In this document: piece by piece, positions 23,983-33,063 of the stretch
Numbering within the stretch: position 1 is the first letter of the stretch
How the letters are laid out: every line of letters begins with the position of its first letter
Program-made: the position numbers and the translations under genes
From: Alphaproteobacteria bacterium
GTDB lineage: Bacteria; Pseudomonadota; Alphaproteobacteria; Micavibrionales; UBA2020
Direction: 5' to 3'
Length of the DNA stretch: 64,000 bases
NCBI GenBank assembly: GCA_004297545.1
Contig: SCTB01000125.1
Span: 1 to 64,000 of the forward strand
Notes under the pieces: model-generated
What the model saw: the letters and a program-made list of their open reading frames with translations, nothing else
Databases searched by the model: none
What the model was told of the DNA's origin: nothing

Positions 23983-26775
23983 TCAAGCTTCTTTCAGAAA
24001 ACTCTTCGTCACCGCAACCGCCTCGGCGAGGCCGATGCGCTGGACCTCGACGCCTTCGGGGAAGGCGGTGAGGAGGCGCGTGGGGAGTGCGCCGTCGAGC
24101 ATGACGAAGACGCCCTTGTCGTCGGCACGCCTTATGAGTCTCCCGTAGGCCTGCTTGAGCTTGAAGCGCGTCAGCATGTCGTCAGTGCCCTTGCCGAAGT
24201 GTTCGCGGCGCGCTTTGTGCAGCAGCGTGGGGCGCGGCCAGGGCACGCGATCGTAGACGACGAGCCGCAGCGAACGGCCTGGAACGTCGATGCCGTCGCG
24301 CGTTGCATCTGTGCCCAGCAGGCAGGCGTTTTCTTCCTCGCGGAAAATATCGATGAGCGTGCCGGTATCGAGCGGATCGACGTGCTGGCCGTATAAGTGG
24401 ATGCCGGCGTTTTCGAGCGGCTGGATTATTTTTTCATGCACCGCGCGCAGGCGCTGCACGGCCGTGAAAATGCCGAGCGCGCCGCCGCCCGACGCGAGAA
24501 ACAATTCGCGGAAGGCCGCCGAGACTTCGCCCGGATTATCCTTGCGCACGTCGCCGACGACAAGCACACGCGTCTGTTCGGCGTAATTGAACGGCGAGGC
24601 GACGTTGAAAAGTTTCGGCTGCGGAGAAAGATAATTCAAACCCGTGCGCGAGGCCGGACTTTTCCAGCCTTCCGGATCTTCGTCGGACACGTCGCGCAAT
24701 GTGGCCGATGTTATAACCACGCCCTGCGCGTGTGGTTTCAGCGTTTCCGCGAAAACGCGCACGGGGTCGATGTAGTAGCGGTAAAATCCGGTATCTTCAT
24801 CCTTGCCGTCGCCGCGCGTGACTTCGAGCCAGTCGACCACGCCTTCGGATTTTTCTTTTTTCAGCGATTCCAGCATTTCAATCCAGGCGCCGACTTCGTA
24901 ATGCGCGCGACGGAACAGCGAATTGCGCACGAAGTGTATCCTCTCGCGCATACTGGTCTCAAGCGTTTCGGCCTCGTCTTCCAGTTTCTGCTGCAGCAGT
25001 TTTATCAGCGCCAGCATGGGTTTCTGCAGGCCCTTCAGGCGATGCGCAAGAACGTCCGCCGTTTCCAGCAGGCCCGGAATCGGCGGACGGGTTTCGGTTT
25101 CAAGCGAGTAAAAACCGCCGTGTTCCTTGTTGCGCGCATAGACCTGCTGGCGGCAGAGCAGTAAAAACTGCTCGACGACGCCTTTCGGGTTGTTGTCAGC
25201 CAGTCGCTGCCGCCACTGCGGGCCGGGCAGCGAGCGGGCCGCTTCCATCAGATTTTCGATTTCGGTCGTCGCGGCATCGTCGCCGGCGATGATATCTTCC
25301 AGTCTGCGTTTCACGCCGCGCGCGCGGCTTTTCTGACCCGTCTCCGAACCCAATAACCAGCGGCGCAGATCGGCGGTCCATTGTCCGTTCAGCTGCGCAT
25401 CGAAGGCGCTGTCGGCGGCTTCGAACAGATGATGGCCTTCGTCGAAAATATAGCGGCCCGGCAAAACATCATCCGGCCCCACGCCAGCCACCTGATGCAT
25501 CACCAGCGCATGGTTGGCGATAACGATATCCGCGCGTTTTGCCTTGCGGATGCTTTTTTCGACGAAGCATTTGTTGAAATGCGGGCAGGCAGTGTAGATG
25601 CATTCGCCGCGCTTGTCGGCGAAGCTGGTGATGCGGTTCCAGCCCATGAGGCTGACGAGCCAGCCGGGAAAATCTTTTCCGGCGAGATCGCCGTCTTCCG
25701 TCACCGCGGCCCAGCGGATCATAAGGCCCAGCGCCGTGGCGTTGAGTTCATTCGTCATGATGCCGGCCGATGCGGCGGCGTCTTCCAAATTCAGCAGGCA
25801 CAGATAATTCTCGCGGCCCTTGCGCACGACGACCTTGCGCGATTTCATCACCGGGTCGTCGTATAATCTGTCCAGTTCCTGATCCACCTGTCTTTGCAGG
25901 TTGCGCGTAAACGTCGAGACCCAGACCGCGCCGCCGTTTTTTTCGGCCCAGACGGTGGCGGGCGACAAATAGCCCAGCGTCTTGCCGACGCCGGTTCCCG
26001 CTTCGGCCAGCACGACATGCGTTTGATCTTCGTTATCGCAGGGCGCGAAAGCGGCGGCCAGCGTCGCGGCGTAATTTTTCTGTTCGGGGCGGTCTTCTTT
26101 TTTCTGGCGCGCGAGCAGGCGGGTAAGGCGTTCCGCTACTTCCGCTTCATCGACGCCGAAGTGCCCGGGCGCGGGTTCCGGCGCATGGATCGACCATTCC
26201 GGCAGCTTGTCCCAGACGCGCGTCGCCGCTTTCATTTCGCTGCGCGTCGGCGGGTTATCCTCGCGGCCCAGCGCGGCGATGATAACTGTCGCCCAAGGCC
26301 AGCCGCTTTGCTCATCATTCGCCTTGTCCATCAGTCCCATCATCGCGGCCAGCGCCGCAGGGTCGCTTTTTTCCGCGCGTCCCGCGGCGGTCAGGTCCGC
26401 CAGCAAATGACGGATGGCGTCGCGTAAGCTCAGGCACTGGTCTTCGGGCGATACCGGCTCCATCAAATTCAGCGCCCTCGAAATGCCGCGCGGCGTCGGC
26501 ACGCAGAATTTTCCGGGATGAATAAAGGCAAACAGCTCCAGCAAATCATAGGCGGGAAACCTGTCGATCTTCAGCCGCTGCGCCAGCGCGGGCGCGTTGC
26601 AGGCGATGGGCATATGCATCTGCACCGTCAGCCGCGCATCGTCGTCAGACAGTTTTTTCAGTTCGCCATCCAGCGTCAGGCAATAGAGACTGTGCCCCGC
26701 CGTGACCAGCACGGGAGCTTTTGGAATCAGCAAACGCCCTTTCGGCGCCGCGGTCTGGATGACTGCCTGAGACAC
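23983..26775 (-). CDS. ATP-dependent DNA helicase, DinG/XPD-like (FeS superfamily 2)
   Basis: 930 residues. Walker A in AEAGTGVGKTLGYLSPA (about 265), DEGHHLFEAADSAF as the DEAH-like box, and the four FeS-cluster cysteines spread through YLCLL, GECIY, TACPHF and NKCF. C-terminal helicase motifs include TDATRDGIDVPG and KLKQAYGRLIRR. Such helicases unwind 5'-3' and resolve R-loops or G4 structures. An N-terminal region of about 250 residues before Walker A is extra compared with DinG. It begins at GTG with only a weak ribosome site. Confidence 0.9.
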   Translation of the reverse strand: MSQAVIQTAAPKGRLLIPKAPVLVTAGHSLYCLTLDGELKKLSDDDARLTVQMHMPIACNAPALAQRLKIDRFPAYDLLELFAFIHPGKFCVPTPRGISRALNLMEPVSPEDQCLSLRDAIRHLLADLTAAGRAEKSDPAALAAMMGLMDKANDEQSGWPWATVIIAALGREDNPPTRSEMKAATRVWDKLPEWSIHAPEPAPGHFGVDEAEVAERLTRLLARQKKEDRPEQKNYAATLAAAFAPCDNEDQTHVVLAEAGTGVGKTLGYLSPATVWAEKNGGAVWVSTFTRNLQRQVDQELDRLYDDPVMKSRKVVVRKGRENYLCLLNLEDAAASAGIMTNELNATALGLMIRWAAVTEDGDLAGKDFPGWLVSLMGWNRITSFADKRGECIYTACPHFNKCFVEKSIRKAKRADIVIANHALVMHQVAGVGPDDVLPGRYIFDEGHHLFEAADSAFDAQLNGQWTADLRRWLLGSETGQKSRARGVKRRLEDIIAGDDAATTEIENLMEAARSLPGPQWRQRLADNNPKGVVEQFLLLCRQQVYARNKEHGGFYSLETETRPPIPGLLETADVLAHRLKGLQKPMLALIKLLQQKLEDEAETLETSMRERIHFVRNSLFRRAHYEVGAWIEMLESLKKEKSEGVVDWLEVTRGDGKDEDTGFYRYYIDPVRVFAETLKPHAQGVVITSATLRDVSDEDPEGWKSPASRTGLNYLSPQPKLFNVASPFNYAEQTRVLVVGDVRKDNPGEVSAAFRELFLASGGGALGIFTAVQRLRAVHEKIIQPLENAGIHLYGQHVDPLDTGTLIDIFREEENACLLGTDATRDGIDVPGRSLRLVVYDRVPWPRPTLLHKARREHFGKGTDDMLTRFKLKQAYGRLIRRADDKGVFVMLDGALPTRLLTAFPEGVEVQRIGLAEAVAVTKSFLKEA

Positions 26776-26846
26776 GGTTATATGAATACTTCGCTTTGTT
26801 TAGTTCTCGTTTTGTTTTAGCTGATTTTGCGGCAGCAAACCAGCCG

Positions 26847-27230
26847 TTATACGGCGGGCGCGGCGAATTCGTGGCGGATGAGTTTCGCCACCTGCACCGG
26901 GTGGTTGTAAACGCCGCTCCTGCGCGTCATGCCGTCCGGGCACTTCTGGCTCAGCAGGTCCAGCGCCGTTTCCAGCGACATTCCATTGCCCTGCGTTTCA
27001 TGCATGGTCTGGAAAGTCTTGTCGTATTTGACTTTGTAGATGCGGTAAACCGCCCAGCTTCCCACCGCGTCGCGCCGCGCCTCGTAATGCGTGCCGCTGC
27101 CTTCGGTCATCTGGATGACCGAAATATCCTCGAGAGATATAGGAAGGTTTGCGAAAAATTTGTACCAGCGGATCAGGCGGCGGCGCAAATGGGTGGCGGG
27201 TGTCTCGTGTTCGCAGCTTATTTTTGACAT
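26847..27230 (-). CDS. Hypothetical protein, possibly leaderless
   Basis: 127 residues, mixed alpha/beta by eye, no signal peptide and no recognised domain. A perfect TATAAT on the minus strand at 27241-27236 ends 5 nt before the ATG, so the transcript should start at or next to the start codon. The -35 is poor (CTGTCA). It faces a DinG-like helicase gene in the same direction 71 nt downstream. Confidence 0.6.
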   Translation of the reverse strand: MSKISCEHETPATHLRRRLIRWYKFFANLPISLEDISVIQMTEGSGTHYEARRDAVGSWAVYRIYKVKYDKTFQTMHETQGNGMSLETALDLLSQKCPDGMTRRSGVYNHPVQVAKLIRHEFAAPAV

Positions 27231-27422
27231 AATTCATTATACCGCATCAAGCCCGGAAATGACAGGAAATAGCGGATTCCAGCAGGTTAGATGGCGTTTA
27301 TGCGGTGCGTGACGGGGGTATCGCGCGTTTACCGGCCTCGGAGCCCGCCTGTGGATAAATATTCGCTGCTTGCGTCAACTGCCTGTTTTAGCAACAATTC
27401 TCGGGTGATTTAAGGAGCTGCC

Positions 27423-27854
27423 ATGCAGGTCAGGTGCTTTCCCGTCGCGAGTGAGGAGGATATGAAACGCTGTTTCGATATCCGGCGCGAGGTATTCGTG
27501 GGCGAGCAGAATGTGCCCGCGGAGCTGGAAATCGACGGACAGGACCCCTCGGCGCGGCACTTCGCGGTGAAGGCGGACGGCAACATTATCGCCACCTGCC
27601 GCGTGCGCCTGATGGGCTCGGCCGCGAAAATCGAGCGCGTCGCGGTGCTGAAGGATTTCCGCAGCAAGGGCATCGGCCGGGTGCTGATGCGCTATATCAT
27701 GAACGAGCTGAAAAAGAACGGCGAGATACGGTTGTTCAAATTAAGCTCGCAGAGCTATGCGGTGCCCTTCTACGAGAAGCTGGGGTTCAAAACCCGCGGC
27801 GGCGAATATATGGATGCGGGCATTCCGCATTATGATATGGTGCTGGAGAATTGA
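27423..27854 (+). CDS. GNAT-family acetyltransferase (ElaA-like)
   Basis: 143 residues. CFDIRREVFVGEQNVPAELEIDGQDP is the N-terminal signature of ElaA-type GNATs; KIERVAVLKDFRSKGIGRVLM is the acetyl-CoA loop (R-S-K-G-I-G), and PFYEKLGFKTRGGEYMDAGIPHYDM the C-terminal part. Ribosome site AAGGAG before the ATG. The substrate is unknown. Confidence 0.88.
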   Translation: MQVRCFPVASEEDMKRCFDIRREVFVGEQNVPAELEIDGQDPSARHFAVKADGNIIATCRVRLMGSAAKIERVAVLKDFRSKGIGRVLMRYIMNELKKNGEIRLFKLSSQSYAVPFYEKLGFKTRGGEYMDAGIPHYDMVLEN

Positions 27855-27860
27855 CGCTTG

Positions 27861-27932
27861 TCATCCTGAGGGCGCAGCCCGAAGGATCTCCCTTTTCTTA
27901 ATAAGAGAGATTCTTCGCTTCGCTCAGAATGA
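27861..27932. repeat. BIME-like inverted element, family D
   Basis: tcatcctgagggcgcagccc.. (27861-27889) and ..cttcgctcagaatga (27908-27932) form an imperfect inverted repeat of the TCATYCTGAG type. It lies between the GNAT gene and lysS. Confidence 0.75.
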
Positions 27933-27953
27933 CAACAAGGAAAGAGATGGAAA

Positions 27954-29462
27954 ATGGCAAAGCAGAAAGTTCAGGAGGCGCAAGTGGCCACGGATGACAA
28001 CGATCTTATAAAGTCGAAGATCGAGAACATGAAGCAGTTGCAGCTGCGCGGCATTAACCCGTTCCCCTACCGCTTCGCGCAGACGGCTTTCGCGGGCGAG
28101 CTGCAGAAGAAATATGCGCATCTGACGAACGGCGAGGCGACGACGGATACGGTGTCGGTCGCGGGCCGCGTGATGTCGCACCGCAATTCGGGCATGTTCA
28201 TCGACCTGCGCGACGGCACGGGCAAGATCCAGATCTTCAGCCACAAGGACAGCGTCCCCGCCGACCTGCTGGAGCAGATGGCCTATTACGATATCGGCGA
28301 TATCATCGGCGTGACCGGCGTCGTGCGCCGCACCCCGCGCGGCGAGCTGACCATCAACACGCAGAAATCCGAAATGCTCGGCAAGTCGGTGCGGCCGCTG
28401 CCCGAAAAATACCACGGCATCCACGACACGGAAATCAAGTACCGCCAGCGCTACCTCGACCTCATCATGAGCGAGGAAAGCCGCGAGACCTTCCGCCGCC
28501 GCAGCCAGATCATCACCTTTATCCGCCAGCAGCTATTGTCCGAAGACTTCATGGAAGTCGAGACGCCGATGCTGCACCCGATCCCGGGCGGCGCTTCGGC
28601 CAAGCCTTTCGTCACGCATCATAACGCGCTCGACATGAAGCTGTACCTGCGCATCGCGCCGGAACTTTACCTGAAGCGCCTCATCATCGGCGGCTTCGAC
28701 CGCGTGTTCGAGATCAACCGCTGCTTCCGCAACGAAGGCATCTCGATCAAGCACAACCCCGAGTTCACCTCGGTCGAGATCTACCAGGCCTATGCCGACT
28801 ACAGCGACATGATGGACCTGACCGAGCGCCTGATCGAGGGCGCCGCGAAGGCGGTCAACGACGGCCAGACGAAGCTGAAATATGGCGACAACGAAATCGA
28901 CTTCAAGGCGCCCTGGCCGCGCAAGACGATGGTGGAGCTGGTGAAGGACGCGACGCGCGTCGATTTCTCGCATATCCCGAACGCCGTCGAGGCGGCTGCG
29001 AAAGCGGAAGAGCTCGGCGTCAGCATCAAGCCCGGCTCCAACTGGGGCGAGGTGGTGGAAGCCGTCTTCGCGGAAAAAGTGGAAGACACCCTTATCCAGC
29101 CCGTGCATATCATCGACCTGCCGAAGGATATTTCGCCGCTGGCCAAGGTGCACCGCGCGAACGACAACCTGACCGAGCGTTTCGAGTCCTATGTCAACGG
29201 CTGGGAAGTCGCCAACGCCTTCTCCGAATTGACCGACCCCTTCGACCAGCTGGCAAGATTCAAGGCCCAGATGGAAGCCCGCGAGCAGGGCAACGAGGAA
29301 GCGCAGATGCTGGACGAAGACTTCGTCGAAGCCCTCGAATACGGCATGCCGCCCACCGGCGGCCTCGGCATTGGCATCGACCGCCTCGTCATGCTACTCA
29401 CCAATTCGCAAAGCATCCGCGACGTGATCGCGTTTCCGACGTTGAGGCAGACGGGGAAGTAA
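27954..29462 (+). CDS. lysS: Lysine--tRNA ligase, class II
   Basis: 502 residues. N-terminal OB anticodon-binding domain (VSVAGRVMSHRNSGMFIDLR), class II motif 2 (CFRNEGISIKHNPEFTSVEI) and motif 3 (GGLGIGIDRLVMLL) are intact; length is normal. Charges tRNA-Lys in the cytoplasm. An AGGA lies about 17 nt before the ATG with GAGATGG nearer, so the ATG is adequately served. Confidence 0.97.
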   Translation: MAKQKVQEAQVATDDNDLIKSKIENMKQLQLRGINPFPYRFAQTAFAGELQKKYAHLTNGEATTDTVSVAGRVMSHRNSGMFIDLRDGTGKIQIFSHKDSVPADLLEQMAYYDIGDIIGVTGVVRRTPRGELTINTQKSEMLGKSVRPLPEKYHGIHDTEIKYRQRYLDLIMSEESRETFRRRSQIITFIRQQLLSEDFMEVETPMLHPIPGGASAKPFVTHHNALDMKLYLRIAPELYLKRLIIGGFDRVFEINRCFRNEGISIKHNPEFTSVEIYQAYADYSDMMDLTERLIEGAAKAVNDGQTKLKYGDNEIDFKAPWPRKTMVELVKDATRVDFSHIPNAVEAAAKAEELGVSIKPGSNWGEVVEAVFAEKVEDTLIQPVHIIDLPKDISPLAKVHRANDNLTERFESYVNGWEVANAFSELTDPFDQLARFKAQMEAREQGNEEAQMLDEDFVEALEYGMPPTGGLGIGIDRLVMLLTNSQSIRDVIAFPTLRQTGK

Positions 29463-29543
29463 CGCGCAGACTTATCCCCGCCCTTCCCGCGCAGGCTACC
29501 GTGGCAATAGACCGGAAAACAAGTGATTAAAAATCAACAAAGT

Positions 29544-30158
29544 TCAGCGCGCATTTTGACAATGCATGTCACGTTGAACCTTTGCATTGCGGGTTGTGGG
29601 ACTTGATTCGCACAGCTTCTTTTTCCAATCCTTGATACGCTGCTCGGCGACGGAGATTTGCTCTGCCGTGAGATGTTTTGCGGCCACATCTCGCTGGGTA
29701 ACCGCGATGTGTTTGTCCACAATGCGCACCGCGTACCAGAAATACGCATCCGGCCAGCTCTGAGAAAGACCGCCCTCGCCAGTTGAATATAAGTTGCCTA
29801 AAAGATACTCGGCCTGAAGGCTTCCCTGGTCGGCATCATTTCGACACCAAGAGACCACTTTAAGGTAATAATCCGGCGCGACGTCTTTCTTAATGCCATG
29901 AGAGCCGCATTGTTGAGATTGCGCTTGTCTATCGCCCTTCTCCGCAAGTCGCTTCCATTCATCGTCCGTTCGCATGGGCCCAAAAATTTCTTCTATCGCC
30001 CGGGCAGCGCAGGGGGGCTTCTCGCACAATGCAGCATTTAGCGCGCCCGCGGCCCACTGCTCGGAGGTCATGCCTTTTGGGGTCGATGAGGACTGTGCAT
30101 AAGCGGCAATACTGGACAAGAAGAGAGTAATGAAAAGAACGACATTTGCTAATTTCAT
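29544..30158 (-). CDS. Secreted Sel1-repeat protein
   Basis: 204 residues from the ATG at 30158 (GAGG 7 nt upstream; the ATG 12 nt earlier is less well placed). Signal peptide MKLANVVLFITLFLSSIAAYA. Sel1-like repeats: RLAEKGDRQAQSQQCGSHG and ADQGSLQAEYLLGNLYSTGEGG, then DAYFWYAVRI. Four or more Cys suggest disulfides. Lower GC than its neighbours. It is 17 nt after the stop of a GNAT gene on the same strand. Confidence 0.8.
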   Translation of the reverse strand: MKLANVVLFITLFLSSIAAYAQSSSTPKGMTSEQWAAGALNAALCEKPPCAARAIEEIFGPMRTDDEWKRLAEKGDRQAQSQQCGSHGIKKDVAPDYYLKVVSWCRNDADQGSLQAEYLLGNLYSTGEGGLSQSWPDAYFWYAVRIVDKHIAVTQRDVAAKHLTAEQISVAEQRIKDWKKKLCESSPTTRNAKVQRDMHCQNAR

Positions 30159-30175
30159 CGGATACCTCATGTTAG

Positions 30176-30667
30176 CTACCCCGGCCCCGCCGGCTTAAAC
30201 CGCTTGGTCATCTGCATCCCGTCGCCGTCCTGGTAATAGCCGGGCATATCTTTGGTCTTTTCGAATCCGGCGGTTTCGTAGAGGTGAATGGCGGCGGCGT
30301 TGTCGGTGCGCACATACAGCAGGATTTCGGCGGCTCCCAAATCGCGCAGGCTTGTCGATACGCGCTCCAGCAAGTCGCGCCCCAAACCCTGCCCGCGGTG
30401 CTGTTTCATGACGGCGAGGTCGATGATTTCGCCGTGGCGGTCGTCGCCGGTGATTTCGCCCAGCACATAGCCCGCGGAATCGCCGGCGATCAGCATCACC
30501 ACATCGGGGTTTTCGCGCGAGGCTTCGAGGTAACCTTCGAGCAGCTCGCGCGGGTAACGGTCGACGCCGGTATAGCCGTCGTTCTCGATTTTCTCGATCG
30601 CGTCGAGGTCTTGCGACCGCACGGGGCGTATCGCCGCGTTGAAGGAATGGCGGAGATCTTTTTTCAA
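30176..30667 (-). CDS. GNAT-family acetyltransferase (RimI-like)
   Basis: About 163 residues if it begins at the TTG at 30667 (AAGG 9 nt upstream). The frame stays open further, but that extension overlaps a palindromic repeat and looks noncoding. IRPVRSQDLDAIEKIENDGY opens the domain; IIDLAVMKQHRGQGLGRDLLERV carries the R-G-Q-G-L-G acetyl-CoA loop; NAAAIHLYETAGFEKTKDMPGYY ends it. Probably protein N-acetylation or small-molecule acetylation. Confidence 0.82.
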   Translation of the reverse strand: MKKDLRHSFNAAIRPVRSQDLDAIEKIENDGYTGVDRYPRELLEGYLEASRENPDVVMLIAGDSAGYVLGEITGDDRHGEIIDLAVMKQHRGQGLGRDLLERVSTSLRDLGAAEILLYVRTDNAAAIHLYETAGFEKTKDMPGYYQDGDGMQMTKRFKPAGPG

Positions 30668-30713
30668 CTCTTGTTGCCTTTGCAATGATTGAGGCAATGT
30701 ATCACACGACTTC

Positions 30714-30741
30714 CGCCACCCCGATGAAAATCGGGGTGGCG
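30714..30741. repeat. Single perfect palindrome
   Basis: cgccaccccgat / atcggggtggcg with a 4-nt loop. It resembles the ends of the family-C element at 23862. Confidence 0.8.
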
Positions 30742-31063
30742 AAGATGTCACGGTCGCCTCTATTCCGGCGCGACTCCGCCGTGACGATTCGCACACATTC
30801 ATTAAAGTTCCGCCTGCCTCGAATATTTTTTATGCCTTATGTAATCACCAAAAACAAATTCCTATCCCCCTGAAACTCCACGCACGGGGCCGTCATTCGC
30901 GCAAATAAACGCCGCTAATTATGTTTAATGATAAACAATGAGTCGCGATTTGCCCCCAAAGCGTGGTATGGATTCACCCGTTCCCCACATAAATACATAA
31001 TCTGATTTATTCACGATTAGGTATTGGCAAAGGGGATGTCCGCTTTAGAATGAGGCACAAAGC
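30742..31063. other. Upstream region of the bactofilin gene
   Basis: 322 bp with no coding signal. AT-rich from about 30890. It must hold the promoter of the gene at 31064, but I find no confident -35/-10 pair and no perfect CtrA box. Confidence 0.5.
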
Positions 31064-31606
31064 ATGTCAGTCGAAAAGAAAACCATCCGCAGTGATATTC
31101 CGGGTCACAACACGTTCATGAACGGCTCCATTTCCTATGCAGGCTCCACGCAGGAAGAAGGCCGCCGCCTCATCGTCGGCCGCGACATCAGCCTGAACGG
31201 CGATATCGGCTGCTGCGACCACCTGGTGGTCGAGGGCACCGTGAACGCCCAGGGCTTTTCCGCCCGCCGCATCGACATCCTGGAAGCAGGCTTCTACGCC
31301 GGTTCCGCCCATGTGCAGGACGCCGTCATCGCGGGCCGCTTCGAAGGCAAACTTACCGTCACCGGCCGCCTGACCGTCAAATCGACCGGCCGCCTCTATG
31401 GCGAAATCGAATACGGCACCGTCGAATGCGAGGCCGGCGCCCGCATCGAAGGCCAGATGAACGTCATGACACCCCCCGTGGCCGCCGAGCAGCCCGTGCT
31501 GACCGCGCCGCTGGTGAATGACAATGTTGAAAACCTGTTCGAGAGTTCGGATGAGGAATCAACAGAGGAACGCCCCCGCGTGTTTCGCCGGGCGGTCGGG
31601 TATTAA
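31064..31606 (+). CDS. Bactofilin (DUF583)
   Basis: 180 residues. Polymer-forming cytoskeletal protein built of a right-handed beta-helix. The core GRDISLNGDIGCCDHLVVEG, VNAQGFSARRIDILEAGFYAG and GRLTVKSTGRLYGEIEYG show the repeating hydrophobic/Gly pattern, flanked by disordered ends as in BacA/BacB. No signal or membrane segment. GAGG lies 9 nt before the ATG. The lipoprotein-like gene that follows starts at its stop codon. Confidence 0.92.
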   Translation: MSVEKKTIRSDIPGHNTFMNGSISYAGSTQEEGRRLIVGRDISLNGDIGCCDHLVVEGTVNAQGFSARRIDILEAGFYAGSAHVQDAVIAGRFEGKLTVTGRLTVKSTGRLYGEIEYGTVECEAGARIEGQMNVMTPPVAAEQPVLTAPLVNDNVENLFESSDEESTEERPRVFRRAVGY

Positions 31607-32221
31607 TTGAAAAGCGCCAGCATACATTTCCGGACGCTGCAGGACTCTGACCCGGCCCAGCGGCTGCTGGCGTTTGCCGACAGCGCGTTCATGGGTTTCT
31701 ACGCCCATGTTCGCCGGAACGCCCGCCGTATCACGCGCCTTGTTATTGCCTTCCTGCCGCTGATGATGCTGCTGGTCGGCAGCTGCAAGACGTCGCAGAC
31801 CTCCGGCATCGACAATATCATCGCGGGCATGGACGACCTCCGCGCCGCCTTGTTCCCCGATCGCGTCATCGCGCGGGACGCCGGCGACTATCACCCGGCG
31901 GCGGGATACGTGACCCGGGCGCGCGGATACGTCGAAGGCAACCCGTCGTCGCTGACGCATCTGACCGATCAGGAAATCCGCTTTATCTTCGGCGAACCCA
32001 CGATGCAGCGCCATGACGCCGACGCCCGCATCTGGCAATACCGCAGCGGCGCCTGCGTGGTGGACTTTTACTTCTACGACCAGCCGGGACTGACGAATGA
32101 AAGCGCCGTCGCCTATGTCGACTTCCGCCTGAAAAACGACCTCATCCCCGGCAGCGCCCCGCGCCTCGAGCCCGTGGCGCTGAAAAGCCAGTCGAAATGC
32201 CTGAAGCGGATTGCGGGCTGA
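31607..32221 (+). CDS. Putative lipoprotein coupled to bactofilin
   Basis: 204 residues from the TTG next to the bactofilin stop; an ATG at 31691 would instead give a normal lipoprotein signal (MGFYAHVRRNARRITR, hydrophobic core, lipobox VGSC). The mature part includes IRFIFGEPTMQRHDADARIWQYRSGACVVDFYFY, a small-lipoprotein-like beta domain. Neither start has a good ribosome site, so translational coupling is likely. Membrane partner of the bactofilin is a plausible inference. Confidence 0.7.
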   Translation: MKSASIHFRTLQDSDPAQRLLAFADSAFMGFYAHVRRNARRITRLVIAFLPLMMLLVGSCKTSQTSGIDNIIAGMDDLRAALFPDRVIARDAGDYHPAAGYVTRARGYVEGNPSSLTHLTDQEIRFIFGEPTMQRHDADARIWQYRSGACVVDFYFYDQPGLTNESAVAYVDFRLKNDLIPGSAPRLEPVALKSQSKCLKRIAG

Positions 32222-32237
32222 TTTTTTTCGTCACCAA

Positions 32238-32378
32238 AGTACCCTCGCCCTAGCCCTCTCCCTTAAGGGAGAGGGGACTAACGACGTCCTCCGGATGAAA
32301 ATATATTTTGTAATCTCTTTCGCGTAGCGAAAGTCAGGAATCCCCTCTTCTTTGGGAGAGGGTTAGGGTGAGGGTACT
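32238..32378. repeat. MITE-like element with 25-bp terminal inverted repeats, family E
   Basis: agtaccctcgccctagccct.. (32238-32262) against the inverted copy at 32354-32378, two mismatches. Inside are a perfect ccctctccc/gggagaggg hairpin (about 32254-32275) and cttttcgc-type ctttcgc/gcgaaag (32318-32334). It lies at the 3' end of nth. Confidence 0.85.
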
Positions 32379-32383
32379 ACCCC

Positions 32384-33016
32384 CTACGCTGTCTTGTCCC
32401 TGAACGCGCATAAATCATTCACGACGCATTTGGCGCATTCGGGCTTGCGCGCCTTGCAGGTATAGCGCCCATGTAAAATCAGCCAGGTATGCGCGTGGCG
32501 CAGGTATTTTTCGGGCACAACTTTCAGCAGCTTTTCTTCCACCTGCTCGGGCGTCTTGCCCGGCGCGAGGCCGGTGCGGTTGCCGATGCGGAAGATATGC
32601 GTGTCGACCGCGATCGTCGGCTGGCCGAAGGCGATGTTGAGCACCACGTTCGCCGTCTTGCGCCCCACACCCGGCAGTCTCACCAGTTCCTCGCGCGTCT
32701 TTGGCACCTGCCCGCCGTGATGCTCGACCAGCAGGCGGGAGAGTTCCATGATGAATTTTCCCTTGTTCTTGTAGAGGCCGATGGTTTTGATGTGTTCGGT
32801 GAGGCCCGCCGCCCCCAGCTTCAGCATGTCCTGCGGCGTCTTGACGATTTTGAAAAGCGCGCGCGTCGCCTTGTTCACGCCCGTATCCGTCGCCTGCGCC
32901 GACAGGACGACCGCGACCAGCAGCGTATAGGGATTGGTGTATTCCAGCTCCCCTTGCGGCTCGGGGTTCTGCTTTTTCAGCCGCGCGAAAAACGATTCGA
33001 CTTTTTCGGGTTTCAT
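32384..33016 (-). CDS. nth: Endonuclease III
   Basis: 210 residues from the ATG at 33016. DNA glycosylase/AP lyase acting on oxidised pyrimidines. Helix-hairpin-helix LPGVGRKTANVVLN with the catalytic Lys, VDTHIFRIGNRTGLA with the catalytic Asp, and a C-x6-C-x2-C-x5-C FeS loop (CKARKPECAKCVVNDLC). Intact and of normal length. Head-to-head with ogt, 47 bp apart, so two repair genes share a promoter region. Confidence 0.97.
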   Translation of the reverse strand: MKPEKVESFFARLKKQNPEPQGELEYTNPYTLLVAVVLSAQATDTGVNKATRALFKIVKTPQDMLKLGAAGLTEHIKTIGLYKNKGKFIMELSRLLVEHHGGQVPKTREELVRLPGVGRKTANVVLNIAFGQPTIAVDTHIFRIGNRTGLAPGKTPEQVEEKLLKVVPEKYLRHAHTWLILHGRYTCKARKPECAKCVVNDLCAFRDKTA

Positions 33017-33063
33017 GCCATATTCCGCCTTGAACAATCCCTTATATATTGCCGGGGCCGGAA

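Noticed and set aside
27350-27358. TGTGGATAA, a perfect DnaA box
   Set aside because: A single box is expected by chance about once per 100 kb, and there is no cluster, AT-rich unwinding region or replication gene nearby, so not an origin.
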